This document shows, one piece after another, positions 1 through 8,781 of a stretch of DNA of 64,000 bases (the first letter of the stretch is position 1; each line of letters starts with the position of its first letter). The position numbers and the translations under genes were made by a program. The notes under the pieces were generated by a model. The model was not told the origin of the DNA. It was given only the letters and a program-made list of their open reading frames with translations, and made no database searches. Source of the DNA: Acidovorax sp. 107 (lineage in GTDB: Bacteria > Pseudomonadota > Gammaproteobacteria > Burkholderiales > Burkholderiaceae_C); contig NZ_QBTZ01000001.1 in NCBI RefSeq assembly GCF_003058055.1, forward strand, positions 3,800,001 to 3,864,000, read 5' to 3'.

Positions 1-925
1 TCTGTCGCCCCGTGAGCTTGAGGAACAGGTCTTCCAGGTTCGCGGGCCGGTGCAGCGTGCGCAGGTGGCCTTGCTGGCCCAGCGCCTGCAGCAGCGGCTG
101 CGCGTTCTGGGTGTAGAAAAACACGGTCTCGCCACTGACCTCCACGCGGGCGGCCAGGGTGCGCAGCGCGGCGTCTTCCGCCATCTGCACGGCACCCACG
201 CCAAACACCTCCACCACGTCGGGCTCCAGGTGCTGGGCAATCAGTTCGCGCGGGCGGCCTTCGGCGATCTTGCGGCCGTGGTCCAGCACCAGCAGGCGCG
301 AGCACAGGCGCTCGGCCTCGTCCATGAAGTGGGTGGTTAGCAGGATGGATTTGCCTTGCTGCAGCAGCAGTTGCAGCCGCTCCCACATCAGGTGGCGGGC
401 TTGGGGGTCGAGGCCCGTGGTGGGCTCGTCGAGCAGCAGCAGGCGTGGGTTGTTGACGAGGGACCGGGCCAGCGACAGGCGCCGCTTCATGCCGCCGGAC
501 AGTTCGCCTGGCTTGGCATCGGCCTTGTGGGTGAGGGCGGCAAACTCCAGCAACTGGGGCACGCGCTCGTCCATCACCGCGCCTTTCAGGCCGAAGTAAC
601 GCCCAAACACGTGCAGGTTCTCGGCGCAGGTGAAGTCCGGGTCCAGCGTGTCGAACTGGGTGACCACGCCCAGCTGCGCCTTGATGGCCAACGCATCGCG
701 GGGCATCAGCAGCGGGGCCGTGCCGGGCTGGGGGGTGAAGTGCACTTCGCCCCCGTCGGGCGACGCCAAGCCCAGGCACATGCGGATGGTGGTGGTCTTG
801 CCCGCGCCGTTGGGGCCGATGACGCCCAGGCATTCACCGGGAGCAATGGCAAAAGACACGTCGTCCACCACCGTGGTCTCGCCATAACGCTTGCGCAGGT
901 GCAGGGCTTCAAAAAGTGCGGTCAT
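1..925 (-). CDS. NodI-family ABC transporter ATP-binding protein, C-terminus cut by window edge
   Basis: ATP-hydrolysing subunit of an ABC-2 type exporter at the inner membrane. From the ATG at 925 the frame is open to base 1, giving about 308 residues without a stop. It shows Walker A GPNGAGKTTT near residue 37, the signature LSGGMKRR, Walker B LLLLDEPTTGLD and an H-loop LTTHFMDEAERLC. The C-terminal part after the NBD, ending FLKLTGR, resembles the NodI/DrrA/CcmA-type ATPases. The ABC-2 permease partner (NodJ-like) would be expected just off the left edge, so the substrate cannot be told. No clear ribosome binding site precedes the ATG. NodI proper exports lipo-oligosaccharides in rhizobia, but most relatives outside rhizobia have unknown substrates, so I give the family and no gene name. 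Confidence 0.85.
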   Translation of the reverse strand, partial: MTALFEALHLRKRYGETTVVDDVSFAIAPGECLGVIGPNGAGKTTTIRMCLGLASPDGGEVHFTPQPGTAPLLMPRDALAIKAQLGVVTQFDTLDPDFTCAENLHVFGRYFGLKGAVMDERVPQLLEFAALTHKADAKPGELSGGMKRRLSLARSLVNNPRLLLLDEPTTGLDPQARHLMWERLQLLLQQGKSILLTTHFMDEAERLCSRLLVLDHGRKIAEGRPRELIAQHLEPDVVEVFGVGAVQMAEDAALRTLAARVEVSGETVFFYTQNAQPLLQALGQQGHLRTLHRPANLEDLFLKLTGRQ

Positions 926-984
926 GGAGGGATTGTGTGCGACGAGTGCGCCGGTGGTGCTTGGGGGTGGCGGTTTTGCCAGAA

Positions 985-1033
985 TCAGCCGCAGGCGCTA
1001 GTGGGTATTGCGCCTGCTGCTATCAAAACAGGA
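985..1033 (-). repeat. Dispersed short repeat, copy 1
   Basis: Intergenic copy of the dispersed repeat family found throughout this window. On the minus strand it contains ATAGCAGCAGGCGC followed by CACTAGCGCCTGCGGCTGATT, spaced as in the other copies (compare 50551-50622 and 17375-17412). It lies between the ABC ATPase gene start and the stop of the diguanylate cyclase gene, both read leftward. Function unknown. Confidence 0.6.
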
Positions 1034-1042
1034 CTCCTTGCC

Positions 1043-2179
1043 TCAGTCCGCAGCGACCAGCCGCCCCCGGCCCGCCGTCTTGGCTGAATACAGGGCGCCA
1101 TCGGCACGGGCCATCAGCTCCGCCAAGCCGGCTTCGCCAGGTTGCAGCACGGCCATCCCGGCGCTGTAGTCCAGCGCAAAGCCCAGCTCGGCCACGCTGG
1201 CGGCATGCAGGCGCTTGCGCAGCCGCCGGTCCAGCGCCAGGCCGGCGGGCTCGCTGTTGTGCAGCAGCAGCACGCCAAACTCCTCACCCCCCAGGCGCCC
1301 GACCAGGTCGCCGCTGCGGCAGGTGCCGCCCAGCAGGCGGGCAAACAGCTGCAGGGCTCGGTCCCCCGCCTCGTGGCCGTGGGTGTCGTTGACCTGCTTG
1401 AAGTGGTCCAGGTCCAGCATCAGCGCTGTCATGGGCAGCTGGTGGCGCGCGGCGTGTGCCAGCAGGCTGCTGCCTTGGGTGGTGAAGCCGCGCCGGTTGA
1501 GCACGCCGGTCAGGCCGTCCGTCATCGCCAGCGTGCGCAGCTTGTGTTCGGCCTCCGACCGCCAGGCCACCAGCACGGCCACCGTGCCGAGCACCAGGCT
1601 CACGTTGGTGGCAACGGCCGCTGCCAGGTTGACAGGGTGGGGGGTGCGAAAGCTGGAGTACTGGTCGGTGAAGGCGCCCAGCATGCCCCGCGCCAGCGTG
1701 AACGCGGCCGACGTCAGCAGGCAGCCCAGCAGCAGGCTGCGCCAGCGCAGGTTGGCCTCGACCACGGGCGCCAGGGTGGCGCGCGCAACGATGCACAGAA
1801 TGGTGGCCATCAAGAAGTTGGCCCAGCCCACGCGCCAGGCGTAGTGACCAAAGCCCAGCGTGTAGCCCAGCGGGGCGGCAATCACCAGCAGCAGCAGCAG
1901 GCGGCGCAAGGGGCGGGGGCCCAGCCATTCCTCCAGCGCCCGGTACAGCATCCACTGCGCGGCGGCGTTGCAGGCAATCGACAGGGTGGAGAGGGCTTGG
2001 TCCCACAGGGTGGATGAGGCAATGATGGCTGCCCAGGCCACCGCCTGCAGCAGCATGCTGGCCTGCACATGGCGGGCCGCACGGCTCACGTCCCGGCCCA
2101 TGATCAGCGGCAGCGCGGCCGAGATCATGAACAGGTTGGCCGCCATGACCGTCATCAGGGTGAGGAAATCCAGTGGCAT
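1043..2179 (-). CDS. Membrane diguanylate cyclase (GGDEF)
   Basis: Makes cyclic di-GMP from two GTP, the second messenger controlling biofilm and motility. 378 residues: the first ~200 are hydrophobic and hold about six membrane segments of no recognised sensor family, followed by one GGDEF domain. The active-site loop is GGEEF at residues 297-301. An inhibitory I-site RSGD lies five residues before it (288-291), so product feedback inhibition is likely. Metal-binding DLDHFKQVND and DGLTGVLNRR motifs are intact, so the enzyme should be active. Start is the ATG at 2179; no strong ribosome binding site is visible. It lies near a second c-di-GMP protein gene (3728-5791) but is separated from it by AMP nucleosidase, so common regulation is not implied. 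Confidence 0.9.
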   Translation of the reverse strand: MPLDFLTLMTVMAANLFMISAALPLIMGRDVSRAARHVQASMLLQAVAWAAIIASSTLWDQALSTLSIACNAAAQWMLYRALEEWLGPRPLRRLLLLLVIAAPLGYTLGFGHYAWRVGWANFLMATILCIVARATLAPVVEANLRWRSLLLGCLLTSAAFTLARGMLGAFTDQYSSFRTPHPVNLAAAVATNVSLVLGTVAVLVAWRSEAEHKLRTLAMTDGLTGVLNRRGFTTQGSSLLAHAARHQLPMTALMLDLDHFKQVNDTHGHEAGDRALQLFARLLGGTCRSGDLVGRLGGEEFGVLLLHNSEPAGLALDRRLRKRLHAASVAELGFALDYSAGMAVLQPGEAGLAELMARADGALYSAKTAGRGRLVAAD

Positions 2180-2200
2180 ACGCGGCGGCCCCGGGGCGGT

Positions 2201-3682
2201 TTACTGAAACGCGACCTCGGCAAAGCTGCGCAGCTTGCGGCTGTGCAGGCGGTCCACGCCGCCGTTGCGCAGGATCTCGATGGCGCGCATGCCGATGCGC
2301 AGGTGCTGGTCCACCCGCTCGCGGTAGAAGTGGTTGGCCATGCCGGGCAGCTTGATCTCGCCGTGCAGGGGCTTGTCGCTCACGCACAACAAGGTGCCAT
2401 AGGGCACGCGGAAGCGGAAGCCGTTGGCGGCGATGGTGGCGCTTTCCATGTCCAGCGCCACGGCGCGGCTCTGGCTGAAGCGGCGCTGGGGCGTGTTGTC
2501 GGGCAGCAGCTCCCAGTTGCGGTTGTCGGTGCTGGCCACGGTGCCGGTGCGCATCACGCGTTTCAGGTCTGCGCCGCTGATCTGCGTGACATCGGCCACG
2601 GCCTGCTGCAGCGCGAGCTGGATCTCGGCCAGCGCGGGGATGGGCACCCACAGTGGCAGGTCTTCGTCCAGCACATGGTCCTCGCGCACATAGGCGTGGG
2701 CGAGCACGTAGTCGCCCAGCTGCTGGCTGTTGCGCAGGCCCGCGCAGTGGCCCAGCATCATCCAGGCGTGTGGGCGCAGCACGGCGATGTGGTCGGTGAT
2801 GGTCTTGGCGTTGGCCGGGCCCACGCCGATGTTGACCATGGTGATGCCGCTCGCGTCCTTGCGCACCAGGTGGTAAGCGGGCATCTGCGGCAGGCGGGGC
2901 GGGGCGGCGCCCAGCTCGTCGCCGGCCTCGGCGCTCAGGCCCACGCGGCGCGTGACCACGTTGCCGGGCTCGATGAATGCGATGTATTCGCTGTCCGGCT
3001 TGGCCATCTCGGCATGGCCCAGGCGCACGAATTCGTCGATGTAGAACTGGTAGTTGGTGAACAGCACAAAGTTCTGGAACCACTCGGGCGCCGTGCCCGT
3101 GTAGTGGCGCAGGCGGTGCAGCGAGTAGTCCACGCGCGGCGCGGTGAACAGCGACAGCGGCTGCGCCTCGCCCGGCGCGGCCTGCCAGGTGCCGTTGGCG
3201 ATGCCGTCGTCCATGGCGGCCAGGTCGGGCAGGTCGAACACGTCGCGCATCAGCATGCGGCGGGCCTGGGTCAGCGTGCCTTCGATGTGGTCGTGCTCGG
3301 CAAACGAGAAATGGATCGGGATCGGGTGGGTGCTGGTGCCCACTTCCAGTTCCACGTTGTGGGCCGCGCGCAGCAGGCGGAACTGCTCGGCGTAGTAGTT
3401 GGCAAACAGGTCGGGCCGGGTCAGCGTCGTCTCATAGCGCCCGGGGCCTTCCACAAAGCCATAGGCCAGCTTGGTATCAGCCCGCGCCACGGTGGTGGTG
3501 TGCACCCGCACAAACGGGTAGAACGCGCGCACCGGGCCTTCAGGCGTCTCGCCCGCCACAAAGCGCTGCATGGCGTCGCGCAGGTGGCCGATTTGCTGCT
3601 GGTAGATGCGCTGCACCTGGGCCAGCGCATCGGCCGGGTCGGTGTGGCGTGTGGGGGCGATGAATTCGGGGATGAGGGGCAT
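2201..3682 (-). CDS. amn: AMP nucleosidase
   Basis: Cytoplasmic enzyme that hydrolyses AMP to adenine and ribose 5-phosphate, controlling adenylate pools. About 493 residues, the usual length for bacterial Amn. The N-terminal half has the Amn-specific region (AFYPFVRVHT, ANYYAEQFRLL); the C-terminal half is a nucleoside-phosphorylase fold with MVNIGVGPANAKT, the MESATIAANGF motif that contacts the ribose, and SDKPLHGEIKLPG. Start is uncertain. I list the ATG at 3682, giving MPLIPEF, but AGGGG is only one base upstream of it; an in-frame GTG at 3697 with GAGG ten bases upstream is the alternative. The gene stands between two c-di-GMP genes on the same strand. Confidence 0.93.
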   Translation of the reverse strand: MPLIPEFIAPTRHTDPADALAQVQRIYQQQIGHLRDAMQRFVAGETPEGPVRAFYPFVRVHTTTVARADTKLAYGFVEGPGRYETTLTRPDLFANYYAEQFRLLRAAHNVELEVGTSTHPIPIHFSFAEHDHIEGTLTQARRMLMRDVFDLPDLAAMDDGIANGTWQAAPGEAQPLSLFTAPRVDYSLHRLRHYTGTAPEWFQNFVLFTNYQFYIDEFVRLGHAEMAKPDSEYIAFIEPGNVVTRRVGLSAEAGDELGAAPPRLPQMPAYHLVRKDASGITMVNIGVGPANAKTITDHIAVLRPHAWMMLGHCAGLRNSQQLGDYVLAHAYVREDHVLDEDLPLWVPIPALAEIQLALQQAVADVTQISGADLKRVMRTGTVASTDNRNWELLPDNTPQRRFSQSRAVALDMESATIAANGFRFRVPYGTLLCVSDKPLHGEIKLPGMANHFYRERVDQHLRIGMRAIEILRNGGVDRLHSRKLRSFAEVAFQ

Positions 3683-3727
3683 ACCCCTATTGTCCACAAG
3701 CCGAAGGCCTCGGTAGGAAACCAGCGG

Positions 3728-5791
3728 CTATTGCTTCAGCCAGTGACCGGCGGCCTCGGTATCCATGGGCATTGCCACCACAAACCCCTGCATCAGGTCA
3801 CAGCCCAGCCCTACCAGCAAGCCGATTTGCGCCTGCGTCTCCACTCCCTCTGCCACGGTCTTGAGTTGCAGGCTGCGGGCCATCTGGATGATGGCGGTGA
3901 CGATGGCGACATCGTCGGCGTTGCCTGGGGTGTCGGCGACAAACGATCGGTCGATCTTGAGCTTGTCGATGGGGTAGCGTTTCAGGTAGGCCAGGGACGA
4001 GTACCCGGTGCCGAAGTCGTCGATGGAGATGCCGACGCCCAACGCCTTGACGGCGTGCAGGGTGTTCAGGGTCTGGCCCGTGTGGTGCATCAGCACCGAC
4101 TCGGTGAGCTCGATCTCCAGGTATTGCGCGGCGAGCCCGGTTTCCTGCAGGACCGCGGCAATGTCGGCGGCCACGTCGCGCTGGCGGAATTCGAGGGCCG
4201 ATAGGTTGACGGCCACGGGCACCATGGCGAGGCCCTGGTCCTGCCACGCCTTGAGCTGGCGGCAGGCCTCACGCATCACCCAGCGGCCAATGGGTGCAAT
4301 GAGGCCGCGAGACTCCGAGAATGTGATGAACTCGTCCGGCCCGACCAGCCCGCGCTCGGGGTGGCGCCAGCGCACCAGCGCTTCCAGGCCCTGCAGCGTG
4401 CCATCGGCCAGGCAAATTTGTGGTTGGTAGTGCAGCACGAAGGCGTTTCGGGCGATGGCGTCGCGCAGCAGCCGCTCCTGATGCAGTACGTCGAGGGCGC
4501 CCGCTTCCATGCTGGAGGTGTAGAACTGGCGGTTGCCGCGCCCGCTGTCCTTGGCGTGTTGCATGGCTGCGTCGGCGCAGCGCAGCAACACGTCGGCGCT
4601 GTCTCCATGGTCTGGATACAGGCTGATGCCGATGGACGGGGAGATGGTGAGCGGCAACTGATCGACCGTGAACACACCATGCATCGAGTCCAGCAGCTTG
4701 TCGGCCACCATGGCGGCGTCGTCGGCTGTCTGCACGTCGGTCAGGACCACCACGAACTCATCACCGCCGATCCGCGCGACCACATCGGCGTCCCGCACGC
4801 CGTGGCGCAGGCGCTCGGCCACGTTGCACAGCAGCTGGTCGCCCGCGTGGTGACCAAGCGAGTCGTTCACGGTCTTGAAATGGTCCAGGTTCATGAACAG
4901 CACTGCCACCCGGCCATGGCGCCTGCGTGCCAGCGACAGCACCTGCGACAGCTGCTCGATCAGGAAGTGGCGGTTGGGCAACTGCGTGAGGGGGTCGTGC
5001 AGCGCAATGAAGGCCTCGCGCTCCTGGGCCTGTTTGCGGGCCGTGATGTCACGCACCACCACGATGCGGTAGTCCGCGTGGTGCAGTGGCATGGTCTTGC
5101 CCACAACCTCCACGGGGATCGCATGGCCGTCCTTGTGGCGGATGGTGACTTCGTAGGGGTCCTCCCGGCCGCTGCGGGTGTATTCCAGCGCAGTGGCGCG
5201 CCATTCGGGGCTGATGAAGTTGAAGATCGACAGGCCCAGCACCTCGTGCAGCGCAAAACCTGTGAGCCGGTGCAGCGCCTCATTGCCATCGGTGATGATG
5301 CCGTCGCGGTGGAACACGATGGCCTCGTCCGTAGCCTCGGTGAACTTGCGCATGCGCTCTTCACTCTGGCGCACGGTGCGCTCGGCGCGCCAACGCTCGG
5401 TGATGTCGGTGATCAGCACAAACGAGCCCAGCTGCTGCCCCGTGTCGCCAAAATGCGGGATCAGGTTGACCTCGATCATGCGCGCTTCGCCATTGGGCAG
5501 GGTCTGTTCGCGCGTGTACTTCACGTGCTCGCCCTGCACGCACCGTTCCACATGCGGCTGGATCACTTGCCACGCCTTGGCGCCGATGGCCTGCTCTACC
5601 GTGAGGCCCAGAATGGATTCAGTGCTGTGGCCGTTGTAGGCCGCGTAGCCCTGGTTGGCAAACCGGCACAGCAGGCCGGGCAGGTCGTAGTAAGCCATCA
5701 TGGCCGGGACCGAATCGGCAATCAGCCGTAGCAATGCGTCGCTGGAGCCACTGGGGCCAGGGGTGGAAGCTGCGTTGTGGGGGTCTTGCAT
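3728..5791 (-). CDS. PAS-PAS-GGDEF-EAL cyclic di-GMP signalling protein
   Basis: Predicted cytoplasmic dual-domain enzyme that could make and degrade cyclic di-GMP in response to a PAS-sensed signal. 687 residues from the ATG at 5791, which has GGAG seven bases upstream; an in-frame extension to 5902 lacks such a site. Order: two PAS/PAC sensor regions (about residues 20-270), GGDEF domain with an intact RIGGDEF loop, then EAL domain with LEALVRWRHP, NLSALEFRQ, ELTESVLM and the DDFGTGYSS metal/substrate motif. No transmembrane helix is evident. Both catalytic motifs look intact, so net activity cannot be told from sequence. Transcribed divergently from the MgtC-like gene across about 160 bp. 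Confidence 0.93.
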   Translation of the reverse strand: MQDPHNAASTPGPSGSSDALLRLIADSVPAMMAYYDLPGLLCRFANQGYAAYNGHSTESILGLTVEQAIGAKAWQVIQPHVERCVQGEHVKYTREQTLPNGEARMIEVNLIPHFGDTGQQLGSFVLITDITERWRAERTVRQSEERMRKFTEATDEAIVFHRDGIITDGNEALHRLTGFALHEVLGLSIFNFISPEWRATALEYTRSGREDPYEVTIRHKDGHAIPVEVVGKTMPLHHADYRIVVVRDITARKQAQEREAFIALHDPLTQLPNRHFLIEQLSQVLSLARRRHGRVAVLFMNLDHFKTVNDSLGHHAGDQLLCNVAERLRHGVRDADVVARIGGDEFVVVLTDVQTADDAAMVADKLLDSMHGVFTVDQLPLTISPSIGISLYPDHGDSADVLLRCADAAMQHAKDSGRGNRQFYTSSMEAGALDVLHQERLLRDAIARNAFVLHYQPQICLADGTLQGLEALVRWRHPERGLVGPDEFITFSESRGLIAPIGRWVMREACRQLKAWQDQGLAMVPVAVNLSALEFRQRDVAADIAAVLQETGLAAQYLEIELTESVLMHHTGQTLNTLHAVKALGVGISIDDFGTGYSSLAYLKRYPIDKLKIDRSFVADTPGNADDVAIVTAIIQMARSLQLKTVAEGVETQAQIGLLVGLGCDLMQGFVVAMPMDTEAAGHWLKQ

Positions 5792-5949
5792 GGGCAGGCT
5801 CCGATGGGTTTCGTTATAGCCGATCCACCTGACATTCAGGCTAGGGGCAACTCCGCATGGCCGCCGTGCGCGGGGCGCGATGGTGGCCCTTTCTGTCACC
5901 ATGGGGTGTGGTCAGAGAAACAAAAAAGCCAGAAAGGGGCGGGAGTTCC

Positions 5950-7230
5950 ATGCAGGAGTTCGGAGGTTTTTCGACAGCGCTGGCTGTGCTGGCGAGCGCG
6001 ACGGGCTGCGGTTTGCTGATGGGCATCGAGCGGGAGCGCCGCAAGGGCGCGGGGCCCGACCGGGCCCCGGCCGGGGTGCGGTCGTTCACCCTGGCCTCTC
6101 TAGGGGGGGCCGCTGCTGCGCTGACGGCCATGCCCGCGCTGGTGGCGGTGGGGGCCGCGCTGGTGGCGGCGTTGACCGTGGTGGCCTATGCGCGGGACCG
6201 CTCCAGCGACCCGGGCGTGACCACCGAGATTGCCCTGTTGCTGGCCTATGTGATCGGGGTGATTTGCGCACGCGACCAGTTGCTCGCTGCCGCCCTGGCG
6301 GTGCTGGTGACGGGGCTGCTGGCGCTGCGGGGCGCCCTGCACCAGTTCTCCAACCAGTGGTTGCAGCCCGGCGAGGTGCGCAGCGGGCTCATTCTGGCTG
6401 CGCTGGCTTTGCTGGTGTACCCGCTCGCCCCCAACACCCCCCTGTGGCAAGGGGTGCTGAACCCGCAGGTGGTGGTGCGCCTGGTCATCGTGCTGCTGGT
6501 GATCCAGTCGCTGGCGCACCTGGCCAAGCGGCTGATGCAGGCGCGCCATGCGGTGGCGCTGTCGGCGCTGGCGTCGGGCTTTGTGTCGAGCACCGCCACC
6601 ATCGGCAGCCTGGGCATGGAGGTGCGCGCGGGCCGGGCACCGTCACGCGCCCACGCCGGGGCTGCGGTGCTCTCATGTGTGGCCACCATGGTGCAGATCG
6701 TGGTGGTGGCTGCTACCGTGCAGCCCCAGTGGCTGGCGCGGCTGTGGCTGCCTGCGCTGGCGGGTGGATGTGTGGCGGCGGCCGTGGGCTGGTGGGGCGG
6801 GCGGGGGGTGGCGCGCCGGTCCGCCAAGGCTGCAGATGCCGGGGTGGACGGGGCTGTTGCCGTCCCCCCTGATACCCCCATGTTCAAGCTGCGCGACGCC
6901 TTGCTGATTGCAGCCTTGCTCACGGGCATCCAGGTGGCGGTGCAGGGGCTCACCGTCTGGCAAGGCGATGCGGGCATGCTTGTGGGCGCCTTGCTGGCGG
7001 CCCTGGCCGACGTACATGCGGCCACCGCCGCCGTGCTGGTGCGCGGTGGCCCGGACAGCGCGTTCGCACCCGCCATCGTGCAGGCGTTGATGGCCGCGCT
7101 GCTGGTGCATGCGGGCAGCAAATGCGTGGTGGCCCTCGCCAGTGGTGGCTGGCGCTACGTTGTGGCCGTGGCACCGGGCGTGCTGGCGCACACCCTGGCC
7201 TTTGTGGGGGTGCTGGCCCTGCAGGCATAG
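5950..7230 (+). CDS. MgtC/SapB-DUF4010 family membrane protein
   Basis: Inner-membrane protein of the MgtC-N/DUF4010 family. 426 residues from the ATG at 5950, preceded by GGGAG at good spacing; an open extension upstream to 5857 is not needed. The N-terminus has the MgtC-like start, GCGLLMGIERERRKG, followed by AGVRSFTLASLGG. About ten more hydrophobic segments follow, with a polar loop around residues 290-310 rich in Ala and Arg. The DUF4010 half contains the ASGFVSSTATIGSLG stretch typical of the family. MgtC itself regulates magnesium and ATP homeostasis in enterobacterial pathogens. This long DUF4010 form is uncharacterised, so no substrate is assigned. Confidence 0.85.
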   Translation: MQEFGGFSTALAVLASATGCGLLMGIERERRKGAGPDRAPAGVRSFTLASLGGAAAALTAMPALVAVGAALVAALTVVAYARDRSSDPGVTTEIALLLAYVIGVICARDQLLAAALAVLVTGLLALRGALHQFSNQWLQPGEVRSGLILAALALLVYPLAPNTPLWQGVLNPQVVVRLVIVLLVIQSLAHLAKRLMQARHAVALSALASGFVSSTATIGSLGMEVRAGRAPSRAHAGAAVLSCVATMVQIVVVAATVQPQWLARLWLPALAGGCVAAAVGWWGGRGVARRSAKAADAGVDGAVAVPPDTPMFKLRDALLIAALLTGIQVAVQGLTVWQGDAGMLVGALLAALADVHAATAAVLVRGGPDSAFAPAIVQALMAALLVHAGSKCVVALASGGWRYVVAVAPGVLAHTLAFVGVLALQA

Positions 7231-7263
7231 CGGCCTGAGAGGGCCGGGCCGGATAATCGGCCC

Positions 7264-8682
7264 ATGACCTCCAAAGAAAACCAAGCCCGCACTGATTTCA
7301 GTGCGCTGGCCCTCAGCCCCGCCATGCTGGCCAACCTGCAGCAACTGGGCTACACCACGATGACCCCCATCCAGGCGTCCAGCCTGCCGCCGGCCCTGCT
7401 GGGCAAGGACCTGATCGCCCAGGCCAGCACCGGCAGCGGCAAGACCGCCGCGTTTGCCCTGGCCCTGCTGGCCAACCTCAACCCCCGCCGTTTTGCCGTG
7501 CAGGCCCTGGTGCTGTGCCCCACGCGCGAACTGGCCGACCAGGTGACCACCGAGATCCGCCGCCTGGCGCGTGCCGAAGAAAACATCAAGGTCGTCACCC
7601 TGTGCGGCGGCGTGCCGCTGCGTGGCCAGATGCTGAGCCTGGAGCACGGCGCCCACATCGTGGTGGGCACGCCCGGCCGCGTGATGGACCATCTGGAGCG
7701 CCAGCACCTCACGCTGGAAGCCCTCAACACCCTGGTGCTGGACGAAGCCGACCGCATGCTGGACATGGGCTTCTTTGACGACATCGCCACCGTGGCGCGC
7801 CAGTGCCCCAAAGAGCGCCAGACCCTGCTGTTCTCAGCCACCTACCCCGAAGGCATCGCCAAGCTCAGCGCCCAGTTCATGAAATCGCCCGAGCAGATCA
7901 CGGTGCAGGCGCAGCATGCCGAGGGCAAGATCGAGCAGCGCTGGTACGAGGTGAAAAACAGCGAACGCCTGCATGTGGTGTCGCAGCTGCTCAACCACTT
8001 CCGGCCCGACTCGTCCATCGCCTTTTGCAACACCAAGCAGCAGTGCCGTGACCTCGTGGGCGTGCTGCAGGCGCAGGGCTTCAGCGCGCTGGCGCTGTTT
8101 GGCGAGCTGGAGCAGCGCCAGCGCGACCAGGTGCTGGTGCAGTTTGCCAACAAGAGCTGCTCGGTGCTGGTGGCCACCGACGTGGCCGCGCGGGGCCTTG
8201 ATATTGCCAACTTGGCCGCCGTCATCAACGTGGACGTGACGCCCGACCCCGAGGTGCACATCCACCGCATCGGCCGCACCGGTCGGGGCGACGCCGAAGG
8301 CCTGGCGCTGAACCTGGCCAGCCTGGACGAGATGGGCAGCGTGGGCAAGATCGAGCAACTGCAGGGCCGCGAATCGCGCTGGTTCCCGCTGGCGGACCTC
8401 ACGCCCACGGGCAGTGGCCCGTTGGTGCCGTCCATGGCCACGATCCAGATCATCGGCGGCCGCAAGGAGAAGATCCGCGCGGGCGACGTGCTGGGCGCGC
8501 TGACCGGCGACATGGGCTACACGCGCGAGCAGATCGGCAAGATCAATGTGAACGACTTTTCCACCTACGTGGCGGTGGACCGTGTCATCGGCGCGCAGGC
8601 TGTGCAGCGGCTGAACCAGGGCCGGGTAAAGGGCAAGACGGTGAAGGCGCGCCTGGTGACTGGAACGCAGGAATTTGAATAA
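7264..8682 (+). CDS. dbpA: ATP-dependent RNA helicase DbpA
   Basis: DEAD-box helicase that, in the E. coli homologue, binds hairpin 92 of 23S rRNA and assists 50S ribosome assembly. 472 residues. N-terminal RecA-like domain with the Q-motif (YTTMTPIQ), Walker A ASTGSGKT, PTRELA, TPGRVMDH, DEAD (VLDEADRMLDMGFF) and SAT (LFSATY). Second RecA domain with ARGLDIANL and HRIGRTGRG. The C-terminus carries the DbpA RNA-binding fold (IGGRKEKIRAGDVLGALTG, then INVNDFSTYVAV), which separates DbpA from other DEAD-box proteins. Monocistronic, followed by a repeat with a small AT-rich hairpin. Confidence 0.95.
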   Translation: MTSKENQARTDFSALALSPAMLANLQQLGYTTMTPIQASSLPPALLGKDLIAQASTGSGKTAAFALALLANLNPRRFAVQALVLCPTRELADQVTTEIRRLARAEENIKVVTLCGGVPLRGQMLSLEHGAHIVVGTPGRVMDHLERQHLTLEALNTLVLDEADRMLDMGFFDDIATVARQCPKERQTLLFSATYPEGIAKLSAQFMKSPEQITVQAQHAEGKIEQRWYEVKNSERLHVVSQLLNHFRPDSSIAFCNTKQQCRDLVGVLQAQGFSALALFGELEQRQRDQVLVQFANKSCSVLVATDVAARGLDIANLAAVINVDVTPDPEVHIHRIGRTGRGDAEGLALNLASLDEMGSVGKIEQLQGRESRWFPLADLTPTGSGPLVPSMATIQIIGGRKEKIRAGDVLGALTGDMGYTREQIGKINVNDFSTYVAVDRVIGAQAVQRLNQGRVKGKTVKARLVTGTQEFE

Positions 8683-8685
8683 AAA

Positions 8686-8740
8686 GCGCTGGATGTGCTA
8701 GTGAATAAAGCGCTAATAGCTATTGAATTAATAGCGTTTT
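8686..8740 (-). repeat. Dispersed short repeat, copy 2, with AT-rich hairpin
   Basis: Intergenic copy of the dispersed repeat family, directly after the dbpA stop. It includes the hairpin GCTATT-GAATT-AATAGC (8719-8735) followed by GTTTTG, which could double as a transcription terminator for dbpA. The minus-strand reading CGCTATTAATTCAATAGC followed by CACTAGCACATCCAGCGC parallels copies at 22684, 28453 and 56424. Confidence 0.65.
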
Positions 8741-8749
8741 GTGTCCATG

Positions 8750-8781
8750 CCTCATCGCCTCATCGCCTCATCGCCTCAACG
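8750..8781. repeat. 8-bp tandem repeat
   Basis: Three perfect copies of CCTCATCG followed by one with a single change (CCTCAACG). The array overlaps the last codon and stop of the ankyrin gene (stop at 8776). Change in copy number would move the 3' end of that gene by at most a few residues because the unit carries TGA on the minus strand. Confidence 0.8.
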
